Assembly (NCBI GenBank): GCA_900556395.1
Contig: USOQ01000060.1
Span: 1-16,143, forward strand
Length of the DNA stretch: 16,143 nt
Source of the DNA: Candidatus Segatella caccae
GTDB taxonomy: Bacteria; Bacteroidota; Bacteroidia; Bacteroidales; Bacteroidaceae
Direction of reading: 5' to 3'
Part shown: piece by piece, positions 1-5,822 of the stretch
Numbering within the stretch: position 1 is the stretch's first letter
Layout of the letters: every line of letters starts with the position of its first letter
Notes under the pieces: model-generated
Databases searched by the model: none
Seen by the model: the letters and a program-made list of their open reading frames with translations, nothing else
What the model was told of the DNA's origin: nothing
Made by a program: the position numbers and the translations under genes

Positions 1-37
1 TGCATCATTGCTATATAGCTGTTTTTTAATGTGCGTG

Positions 38-69
38 CAAATTTACTAACTTTTTGCGAGATAGCCAAA
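38..69 (-). promoter_or_regulatory. Bacteroidota-type promoter firing out of the left edge, inside an inverted repeat
   Basis: On the minus strand TTTG (66-69), a 20-nt spacer and TAAATTTG (38-45) match the -33/-7 consensus of the Bacteroidota primary sigma factor exactly. Transcription would start near 33 and leave the window to the left, so the gene it drives is not visible. A perfect 12-bp inverted repeat (arms 33-44 and 67-78, loop 22 nt) overlaps both promoter boxes; it may be an operator or a stem-loop after the APH-RapZ gene, which stops at 88. Confidence 0.65.
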
Positions 70-87
70 TTTGCACGCCATTTATTC

Positions 88-1635
88 TTATTTTGCAGGC
101 AAAACCTGCTCTATCTGTTGTTCACGATGACAGATTTGCACTTCCACGCCAAACTTTTCGTGGATATGCTCTGCCAGATGCTGGGCAGAATACACACTGC
201 GATGCTGACCACCCGTGCAACCAAAACAGAACATCAGAGAGGTAAAACCTCGCTGAATATATCGGTTCACGTGATGATCGGCAAGTGCATAGACATGCTC
301 CAGGAACTGGAGAATCTCACCATCATCCTCCAGGAATCGGATCACCGGTTCGTCCAGACCCGTCAACTTCTTGTAAGGCTCATAACGACCAGGATTGTGA
401 GTGCTTCTACAGTCAAAGACATAACCGCCACCATTGCCCGACGGATCTTCAGGAATACCCTTTTTAAAGGAGAAGCTATAGACTCTTACTACCAGAGGTC
501 CCTTACCGTCATACTTAGAGAAGGTAGCCGGTCCATCTTGTGGATGAGCCCGATAAATATTCTTATCTGTAGTCTTATATCCATCTGCACGTGTTACGGC
601 AGCACTTTCGATACGCTTGAACTGCGGCAATTCTGTCAGTCTGCGAAGCATATCCATCATATATGGATAAGGGAACACCTTCTCGCCCATCTTCAGAAGA
701 TCACGAAGATTCTGAATGGCAGGTGGAATACTCTCGAGAAAATGCTTCTTGCGCTCGAAATAGCCTCGGAAACCATAAGCTCCCAACACCTGTAAGGTAC
801 GGAAGAGAACAAAGAGACTCAGACGGTTCACGAAATGACGAACCGAAGGGACCTCCGTATAACTCTTGAGCGACTGATAATACTCCCATACCAACTCCCG
901 GCGGAGCTTGAAGGAATATTTGGCAGAAGCCTGCCAGAGGAAGGAAGCCAGATCATAATAGAACGGTCCCTTTCTGCCACCTTGGAAATCTATAAAATAG
1001 GGATTGCCTTTTTCGTCTAACATAATGTTACGTGCCTGGAAATCACGATAGAGGAAACAATCCATTTTTTCAGAAGTCAGATCCTTTGCAAACAATCGGA
1101 AATTGGCTTCAAGTTTCAGTTCATGGAAATCCAGATCGGTAGGTTTCAAGAAACAATACTTGAAATAGTTGAGGTCAAAAAGAACACTATCCACATCAAA
1201 TTCCGGCTGAGGATAGCAATTGGACCAGTCCAGACCGCGAGCACCACGCAACTGGATGTTAGGCAACTCACGGATAGTCTTCTTCAGAAGTTCCTTCTCC
1301 TTCTGATTATATCTTCCTCCAGCCTCACGACCACCCTTGATAGCATCGAAAAGTGAAGTTCCACCTAAATCAGTCTGGATATAGCAAAGCTGATCCTCGC
1401 TCACAGCCAAAACCTTAGGTACGGGCAACTGTCGGAGGTTGAAATGATTGGCAAGATAAATGAAGGCATGATCTTCATCACGACTGGTGCCCACAACACC
1501 AATCACCGTATCTCCATCTTGCTTGATGATACGGAAATACTGACGGTTGCTCCCCTGCCCTGCCAACTTGATGACATCCGCAGGTTCCTCGCCAGCCCAT
1601 TGCCTATAAAGATTAATTAGCTTTTCCATCATCAT
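88..1635 (-). CDS. APH-like sugar kinase fused to a RapZ C-terminal domain
   Basis: The 515-aa product has two domains. Residues about 20-310 are an aminoglycoside-phosphotransferase-like kinase fold: the catalytic-loop motif YRDFQARN is at 196-203 (Tyr replaces the usual His) and the metal-binding DFQ at 216-218. Residues about 380-512 are a RapZ C-terminal domain, with FDCRSTHNPGRYEPYKKLTG at 407-426 and GCTGGQHRSVY at 472-482. The RapZ N-terminal P-loop domain is absent, so the kinase-like domain takes its place. In E. coli the RapZ C-domain binds glucosamine-6-phosphate and small RNA; relatives of the kinase domain (AmgK) phosphorylate amino sugars. I infer a role in amino-sugar or envelope-precursor control, but the substrate is unknown. 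The gene begins 23 nt inside the end of the preceding 71-aa gene, which suggests translational coupling. Three consecutive Met codons make the exact start uncertain by two residues. Confidence 0.88.
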   Translation of the reverse strand: MMMEKLINLYRQWAGEEPADVIKLAGQGSNRQYFRIIKQDGDTVIGVVGTSRDEDHAFIYLANHFNLRQLPVPKVLAVSEDQLCYIQTDLGGTSLFDAIKGGREAGGRYNQKEKELLKKTIRELPNIQLRGARGLDWSNCYPQPEFDVDSVLFDLNYFKYCFLKPTDLDFHELKLEANFRLFAKDLTSEKMDCFLYRDFQARNIMLDEKGNPYFIDFQGGRKGPFYYDLASFLWQASAKYSFKLRRELVWEYYQSLKSYTEVPSVRHFVNRLSLFVLFRTLQVLGAYGFRGYFERKKHFLESIPPAIQNLRDLLKMGEKVFPYPYMMDMLRRLTELPQFKRIESAAVTRADGYKTTDKNIYRAHPQDGPATFSKYDGKGPLVVRVYSFSFKKGIPEDPSGNGGGYVFDCRSTHNPGRYEPYKKLTGLDEPVIRFLEDDGEILQFLEHVYALADHHVNRYIQRGFTSLMFCFGCTGGQHRSVYSAQHLAEHIHEKFGVEVQICHREQQIEQVLPAK

Positions 1636-1828
1636 TCAGTTTACGACGTTTTCTATTATCGTCTATCTTCTGAGCGAAGTTATCACCGATAAAGAGAAGC
1701 AATAAAATACCAAGCGTAGTGAGGAATGAATTAGTAGTTGTCATTCCCAACTCAGCCTTTGTTATATAAATAAGTCCACCGATAACAATCAGGAAGACCA
1801 ATGCTTTTTTCCAATCAATATTCTTCAT
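1613..1828 (-). CDS. small two-helix membrane protein of unknown function
   Basis: The 71-aa product has a short charged N-terminus (with Lys7-Lys8), a hydrophobic helix at about 9-22, a second at about 35-48 (LTTLGILLLLFIG), and a highly charged tail rich in Lys, Arg and Asp from 53. This pattern fits a small inner-membrane protein with two transmembrane helices and a cytoplasmic basic tail. I do not recognise the family. It overlaps the next gene (APH-RapZC fusion) by 23 nt, so the two are very probably co-transcribed and may be functionally linked. A consensus promoter lies only 4 nt upstream of the ATG, which predicts a leaderless message. The next in-frame Met is residue 29, and starting there would remove the first helix, so the upstream start is preferred. 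Confidence 0.72.
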   Translation of the reverse strand: MKNIDWKKALVFLIVIGGLIYITKAELGMTTTNSFLTTLGILLLLFIGDNFAQKIDDNRKRRKLNDDGKAN

Positions 1829-1832
1829 GCTG

Positions 1833-1863
1833 CAAAATTACACAATAAATTCGAAAACACAAA
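1833..1863 (-). promoter_or_regulatory. promoter of the 71-aa membrane protein / APH-RapZC unit
   Basis: On the minus strand TTTG (1860-1863), a 19-nt spacer and TAATTTTG (1833-1840) fit the Bacteroidota consensus exactly. The -7 box ends 4 nt before the ATG at 1828, so transcription should begin at or next to the start codon. Confidence 0.75.
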
Positions 1864-1872
1864 ATAAATAAC

Positions 1873-1905
1873 AAAAAAAAATCGGATGTCTCACGACAAC
1901 CGATT
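1873..1905 (-). terminator. intrinsic terminator of the small-RNA/leader candidate
   Basis: Minus-strand hairpin: outer arms AATCGG (1880-1885) and CCGATT (1900-1905), a mismatch, then inner arms TGTC and GACA around a 4-nt loop, followed by a run of nine T (1881-1873; the first base overlaps the stem). It lies downstream of groEL's own terminator and just upstream of the promoter of the 71-aa gene, so it must serve a separate transcript or act as an attenuator. Confidence 0.8.
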
Positions 1906-1995
1906 TTCAAAAACAAACTACTTAAAAACTAATCTACTAAAACAAATCAAAAAAATATCTTTAGCGGCTTAAGCCGTCTTTTTCATTTTTCTACG
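1873..1995 (-). ncRNA. candidate small RNA or attenuated leader, about 120 nt
   Basis: Within the gene-free interval 1829-2130, a Bacteroidota promoter (1999-2030) and a strong T-run terminator (1905-1873) frame a transcript of about 120 nt on the minus strand. From the 5' end it holds a five-codon mini-ORF (MKKTA, 1986-1969) whose stop codon lies in the 12-bp palindrome CGGCTTAAGCCG (1965-1976), then a 61-nt stretch without any C (1963-1903) that should be unstructured, then the terminator hairpin. I do not recognise an Rfam family. It is either a free small RNA, or a leader that attenuates the downstream 71-aa/APH-RapZC genes, which also have their own promoter. Expression is inferred from signals only. 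Confidence 0.45.
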
Positions 1996-1998
1996 ATG

Positions 1999-2030
1999 CA
2001 AAGTTACAAAAAAAGCAAATACGCGCCAAG
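1999..2030 (-). promoter_or_regulatory. promoter of the small-RNA/leader candidate
   Basis: On the minus strand TAACTTTG (1999-2006) matches TAnnTTTG, and CTTG (2027-2030) stands 20 nt upstream as a one-mismatch -33 box, the same variant seen before tRNA-Phe. The -33 box lies in a segment resembling the 72-bp repeat found at 7105-7248. Confidence 0.6.
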
Positions 2031-2073
2031 CTTTTTTGCTAAAATTTGCAATATTTTATGCTAAAAAACACAT

Positions 2074-2101
2074 AAAAAAGGGACCACTCATGAGAGTAGC
2101 C
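2074..2101 (-). terminator. groESL terminator
   Basis: Minus-strand hairpin GGCTACTC (2101-2094), loop TCAT, GAGTGGTC (2089-2082) with two G-T pairs, then CC and six T (2079-2074). It stands 29 nt after the groEL stop. The plus strand also has six or more T after the stem, so it may work in both directions. Confidence 0.8.
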
Positions 2102-2130
2102 TCTTTTTTGTTATCTATAGTTTGCATTTT

Positions 2131-3759
2131 TTACATCATACCACCCATTCCTGGGGCTGCTGCAGGAGCAGCAGGAGCTGGCTCAGGTTTGTCAACCAAT
2201 ACGCACTCTGTAGTAAGGAAAAGTCCTGCAATAGAGGCCGCATTCTCCAAAGCTACACGCTCTACCTTAGCAGGATCTACGATACCAGCCTGGCGCATAT
2301 CCTCGTAAACATCTTTACGAGCATTATAACCGAAGTCGCCTTCGCCTTCACGCACTTTATTGACAACCACAGAACCTTCACCACCAGCATTAGCTACAAT
2401 CTGACGCAGAGGTTCCTCGATGGCGCGCTCTACGATACGGATACCAGTAGTCTCATCAGCGTTGTCACCCTTCATATCCTTCAAAGCCTCAAGAGCACGG
2501 ATGTAAGTAGTACCACCACCAGCAACAATACCTTCCTCGATAGCTGCACGAGTAGCGCAGAGAGCATCGTCAACACGATCTTTCTTCTCCTTCATCTCAA
2601 CCTCAGAGTTAGCACCTACATAGAGAACAGCCACACCACCAGCGAGCTTAGCCAAACGCTCCTGAAGTTTCTCCTTGTCGTAAGAAGACTTGGTGTTCTC
2701 GATCTCGTTCTTAATCTGTGCTACACGATCCTGAATGTTAGCCTTCTCTCCATGACCATTCACGATGGTTGTATTGTCCTTATTGACGGTTACCTTGTCT
2801 GCAGAACCTAACATATCCAATGTTGCCTGCTCCAACTTCAGACCCTTCTCCTCAGAGATAACTACACCACCTGTCAATACAGCGATATCCTCCAACATAG
2901 CCTTACGACGATCGCCGAAGCCAGGAGCCTTTACTGCACAGATTTTCAAGCCACCACGCAGACGATTTACTACCAATGTAGTCAATGCCTCAGAGTCAAC
3001 ATCTTCTGCGATTACCAACAATGGACGACCACTCTCAGCAGCAGGCTGAAGGATAGGCAAGAACTCCTTGAGGTTAGAAATCTTCTTATCGTAAAGAAGG
3101 ATATATGGATTATCCATTACACATTCCATCTTATCGGCATCAGTCATGAAGTAGCCACTCAGATAACCACGGTCAAACTGCATACCCTCTACCACACCGA
3201 TATTAGTGTCGCGGCTCTTGCTTTCCTCGATGGTGATGACACCATCCTTAGAAACCTTGCGCATTGCATCGGCCAAGAGCTTACCAATCTCAGCATCATT
3301 GTTGGCAGAAACGGTAGCCACCTGCTCTATCTTGTCGTAGTTATCATCTACCTGCTCAGCATGCTCCTTGATGAAAGCAACGACAGCAGCAACAGCCTTG
3401 TCGATACCACGCTTCAAGTCCATAGGATTAGCACCAGCAGTAACGTTCTTCAAACCCTCTGTTACGATGGCCTGTGTCAAGATAGTAGCTGTTGTTGTAC
3501 CATCACCAGCGTCGTCACCAGTTTTGCTGGCTACACTCTTAACAAGCTGAGCACCAGTATTCTCAAATTTATTCTCCAATTCTACTTCCTTAGCTACAGT
3601 AACACCATCCTTAGTAATCTGAGGAGCACCAAACTTCTTTTCGATTACCACGTTGCGGCCCTTAGGACCGAGAGTTACCTTTACTGCGTTAGCCAACTGA
3701 TCGACACCCTTCTTCAAGAGGTCGCGAGCATCCATATTGTATTTAATATCTTTAGCCAT
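2131..3759 (-). CDS. groEL: chaperonin GroEL (Hsp60)
   Basis: The 542-aa product is a full-length group I chaperonin subunit. It forms the cytosolic double-ring ATPase that encloses and folds client proteins under the GroES lid. Visible family landmarks are the N-terminal nucleotide-binding segment VKVTLGPKGRNVVI (26-39), GDGTTT (85-90) with the catalytic Asp86, Asp398 in the RVDDAL segment, the signature AAIEEGIVAGGGT (405-417), and the flexible C-terminus ending GMGGMM. Length and start (MAKDIKYNMDARDLL) are as expected. It lies 98 nt downstream of groES on the same strand with no clear promoter between, so groES-groEL is one operon, ended by the hairpin at 2074-2101. Confidence 0.99.
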   Translation of the reverse strand: MAKDIKYNMDARDLLKKGVDQLANAVKVTLGPKGRNVVIEKKFGAPQITKDGVTVAKEVELENKFENTGAQLVKSVASKTGDDAGDGTTTATILTQAIVTEGLKNVTAGANPMDLKRGIDKAVAAVVAFIKEHAEQVDDNYDKIEQVATVSANNDAEIGKLLADAMRKVSKDGVITIEESKSRDTNIGVVEGMQFDRGYLSGYFMTDADKMECVMDNPYILLYDKKISNLKEFLPILQPAAESGRPLLVIAEDVDSEALTTLVVNRLRGGLKICAVKAPGFGDRRKAMLEDIAVLTGGVVISEEKGLKLEQATLDMLGSADKVTVNKDNTTIVNGHGEKANIQDRVAQIKNEIENTKSSYDKEKLQERLAKLAGGVAVLYVGANSEVEMKEKKDRVDDALCATRAAIEEGIVAGGGTTYIRALEALKDMKGDNADETTGIRIVERAIEEPLRQIVANAGGEGSVVVNKVREGEGDFGYNARKDVYEDMRQAGIVDPAKVERVALENAASIAGLFLTTECVLVDKPEPAPAAPAAAPGMGGMM

Positions 3760-3816
3760 AATATTTTCTTTCTAACAATGTTTAAATATCAGCAAAAAGG
3801 TATTTTATCTTCCAGT

Positions 3817-3847
3817 ACTTTTTACCTTTTTACTTTTTTACCTTTTT
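3817..3847. repeat. short A/T-rich tandem repeat in the groES-groEL gap
   Basis: Two adjacent near-identical units (ACTTTTTACCTTTTT at 3817-3831 and the same with one more T at 3832-3847) occupy part of the 98-nt intergenic segment. On the transcribed strand they read as A-rich with GGTAAAAAGTA cores. Probably slippage-prone simple sequence; no function is visible. Confidence 0.7.
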
Positions 3848-3857
3848 CCCTTTAAAA

Positions 3858-4130
3858 CTACTCTTCTACTACTGCGAGAACATCGCTTTGGCGCATCATC
3901 ATATACTTAGTACCATCAAACTCAAGTTCAGTACCAGCATATTTGCCGTAAAGCACGGTATCACCCTCTTTGAGAATCATCTCCTCATCCTTGGTTCCCT
4001 TACCTGTAGCAACAACCTTACCACGCTGTGGTTTCTCCTTTGCTGTATCAGGGATAATGATTCCACCTACTTTTTCTTCGGCTGGTGCAGGAAGTACCAG
4101 CACTCTGTCTGCTAATGGTTTAATGTTCAT
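3858..4130 (-). CDS. groES: co-chaperonin GroES (Hsp10)
   Basis: The 90-aa product is the heptameric lid that caps GroEL. Family features: N-terminal IKPLADRVLV (3-12), mobile loop about 16-33 with the hydrophobic GGIII tripeptide region (22-26) that docks on GroEL, the roof/core segment GKVVATGKG (37-45), YGKYAG (61-66), and a C-terminal DVLAVVEE. Length is close to the usual 90-97 residues. First gene of the groES-groEL operon. A sigma-54-like promoter lies 80-95 nt upstream, and I see no CIRCE operator (the HrcA target) and no TAnnTTTG box, so the operon may be controlled differently from other genes in this window. Confidence 0.99.
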   Translation of the reverse strand: MNIKPLADRVLVLPAPAEEKVGGIIIPDTAKEKPQRGKVVATGKGTKDEEMILKEGDTVLYGKYAGTELEFDGTKYMMMRQSDVLAVVEE

Positions 4131-4209
4131 GATTCTATGTTTTTAAATTGTTATTTTGATGTTAGATGGCAAAAACGTTCAGCGTCTTCACCTCGTCGGT
4201 TTCGTCGAA

Positions 4210-4225
4210 AGCTAAAAGCGTGCCA
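4210..4225 (-). promoter_or_regulatory. sigma-54-like (-24/-12) promoter of groES-groEL
   Basis: On the minus strand TGGCACG (4225-4219), four bases and TAGCT (4214-4210) match the sigma-54 consensus TGGCACG-N4-TTGCW with one mismatch. The invariant GG and GC doublets are 12 nt apart, as required. The start point would be near 4200, giving a 5' leader of about 69 nt. No TAnnTTTG box is found in the interval. The match is visible, but the use of RpoN here is inferred. Confidence 0.5.
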
Positions 4226-4230
4226 AAAAC

Positions 4231-4272
4231 AAAAAAAACAGACGAAACTGACAAAATTGTCAGTCACGTCTG
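4231..4272 (-). terminator. terminator of the esterase gene
   Basis: Minus-strand hairpin with outer arms CAGACG (4272-4267) and CGTCTG (4244-4239) and an inner perfect 18-bp palindrome (4264-4247), joined by a U-U mismatch and a G-U pair, then eight T (4238-4231). It begins 47 nt after the esterase stop and ends 5 nt before the groES promoter. Confidence 0.9.
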
Positions 4273-4319
4273 CCAAATATGGAAGAAAGTACAGCCCATT
4301 AGCATGGACCATCTTTCTC

Positions 4320-5723
4320 TTATTTCTTTTTTCCAGAAATAGCATCAAATATGATTTCTGCCATTTTCTCGGCGCCTTTACCATTGGGATGAATACCATC
4401 ATCGAGCATCATATCAGCATAAGTAAACTGTGTATGTAGGTCAATGTAGCCACACTTATTCTTCTTAGCCACCTTTTTGATAACAGGAATCTCGCCATTA
4501 ACAATCACGCTGTCGTTGATGGTCCATGAGGGTTTAAAGGCAGGAATAGGCGAACAAAGATACACCTTAGGCTTGGAAGGTAGTGCCTTGAGCGAGTCGA
4601 CCATCGTCTGCAAGTCCTTTCCAAACTCAGCAGCATGCACCCAGTTATGAGTTTTACTATCGTTGGTACCCAACTTGATGACAACGATTTGAGGTTGGAA
4701 GGCCAGGGCATCACGCCATCCCATTTCCTTCATATAAGGAACATCCCCATTATTTAATAAGGTACGCGCGCTGAGACCATAGTTCTTCACCTGAAATCCA
4801 TCACCCAATTTATTTTGCAACAAAGCAGGATACCCCTTTTGCGAAGCCATATCAATACCATATCCATCGGTGATAGAGTTGCCGATACATGCCACACGCA
4901 CAGCATCCTCACGAGGAGCCTTAAAGCTATCAAGCCAACGAGTTAGGTCGCTCAACATCTGGTCGTGATAAGCCCATGAACTTCGGAATCCGAACCCATG
5001 TCCACCTGTAGGATAAATACACATAGAACACTCGTTGCCCTCTTGACGCATACGAGAGTAATAAGCCACACCATTGGTTACAGGAGGAACAGCCCTATCA
5101 TCATTAGCTAAGAGGATGATGGCACGTGGGGTAAGATGTCGGCGCACCTGTTTTTCGTTTGAGAAGCGTTCAACAAGTTGCTTATCTTTAACCCCTTCTT
5201 CGCCCAAGAGATTATAACTGGAACCTCCATGTCCCTGTCGTGGGTTCATCGAGATGACGGGATAAAACAATATAGAGAAGTTGGGACGTGCATCATACTC
5301 AGCCTGTGTACTGACAGTAGAAGCCAGATGTCCTCCTGCAGAAAAACCCATGATACCCACATCTTCACGATTGATACGCCAAGCAGAAGCGCTATCGCGC
5401 ACAGTACGCATAGCCTTACAGGCATCCTCCATAGGAATGGTATATCTACCATGTGGCATTCGGTATTTCAACACAAAGAAAGCTATTCCCTGCTTATTGA
5501 AATATTCTGCCCAATCGTACCCCTCATGTTGAAGTGCAAGATGCGAATACCCTCCACCAGGACAGTCTACAACCGCTCTACCCGTAGGATGCTGCGGAAG
5601 ATAACATGTCAGGTTGCTCTCGCCATCAGCCGACATGTTGAGTACAAACTTCTTGGCAGTAGACTGCGCTGACATGGTAATGGCAGCCATCAGACAAGCC
5701 ATTGATAACAAAAACTTCTTCAT
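4320..5723 (-). CDS. secreted two-domain esterase (alpha/beta hydrolase plus SGNH hydrolase)
   Basis: The 467-aa product has a signal peptide (1-20, ending SAQ) and two catalytic domains. Residues about 25-268 are an alpha/beta hydrolase with oxyanion GGGY (56-59), nucleophile elbow GFSAGG (Ser128), an Asp at 208 or 209 and His242 in GGHGFG. Residues about 273-464 are an SGNH/GDSL hydrolase with GNSITDG (Ser283), a Gly block near 316, GTND (Asn354) and DGIHPN (Asp442, His445). Both triads look intact. Related gut Bacteroidota enzymes remove acetyl groups from plant polysaccharides, so a periplasmic carbohydrate acetylesterase is the likely role, but the substrate cannot be read from sequence. 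It follows uxuA on the same strand, yet a strong terminator lies between, and I find no consensus promoter of its own. Confidence 0.9.
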   Translation of the reverse strand: MKKFLLSMACLMAAITMSAQSTAKKFVLNMSADGESNLTCYLPQHPTGRAVVDCPGGGYSHLALQHEGYDWAEYFNKQGIAFFVLKYRMPHGRYTIPMEDACKAMRTVRDSASAWRINREDVGIMGFSAGGHLASTVSTQAEYDARPNFSILFYPVISMNPRQGHGGSSYNLLGEEGVKDKQLVERFSNEKQVRRHLTPRAIILLANDDRAVPPVTNGVAYYSRMRQEGNECSMCIYPTGGHGFGFRSSWAYHDQMLSDLTRWLDSFKAPREDAVRVACIGNSITDGYGIDMASQKGYPALLQNKLGDGFQVKNYGLSARTLLNNGDVPYMKEMGWRDALAFQPQIVVIKLGTNDSKTHNWVHAAEFGKDLQTMVDSLKALPSKPKVYLCSPIPAFKPSWTINDSVIVNGEIPVIKKVAKKNKCGYIDLHTQFTYADMMLDDGIHPNGKGAEKMAEIIFDAISGKKK

Positions 5724-5757
5724 AATTACATTTTTAGGTTGATGTGATTGTTTTTAT

Positions 5758-5794
5758 AAAAAAGCCAGTCGAAGCTATCAAGCATCCAACTGGC
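5758..5794 (-). terminator. uxuA terminator
   Basis: Minus-strand hairpin GCCAG, TTGGA, bulged T, GCT, loop TGAT, AGC, TTCGA, CTGGC (5794-5764) followed by six T (5763-5758). The long paired stem lies 29 nt after the uxuA stop and separates it from the esterase gene. Confidence 0.85.
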
Positions 5795-5822
5795 CATATG
5801 GTTTAAAAACTTTGTATCCTCA

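Noticed and set aside
31..795. 254-residue plus-strand frame opposite the APH-RapZC gene
   Set aside because: The minus-strand product has clear conserved motifs over the same region; the plus frame has none.
1965..1976. CGGCTTAAGCCG followed by T-rich sequence as a plus-strand terminator
   Set aside because: The RNA stem would be only 4 bp, and no plus-strand transcript enters from the left.
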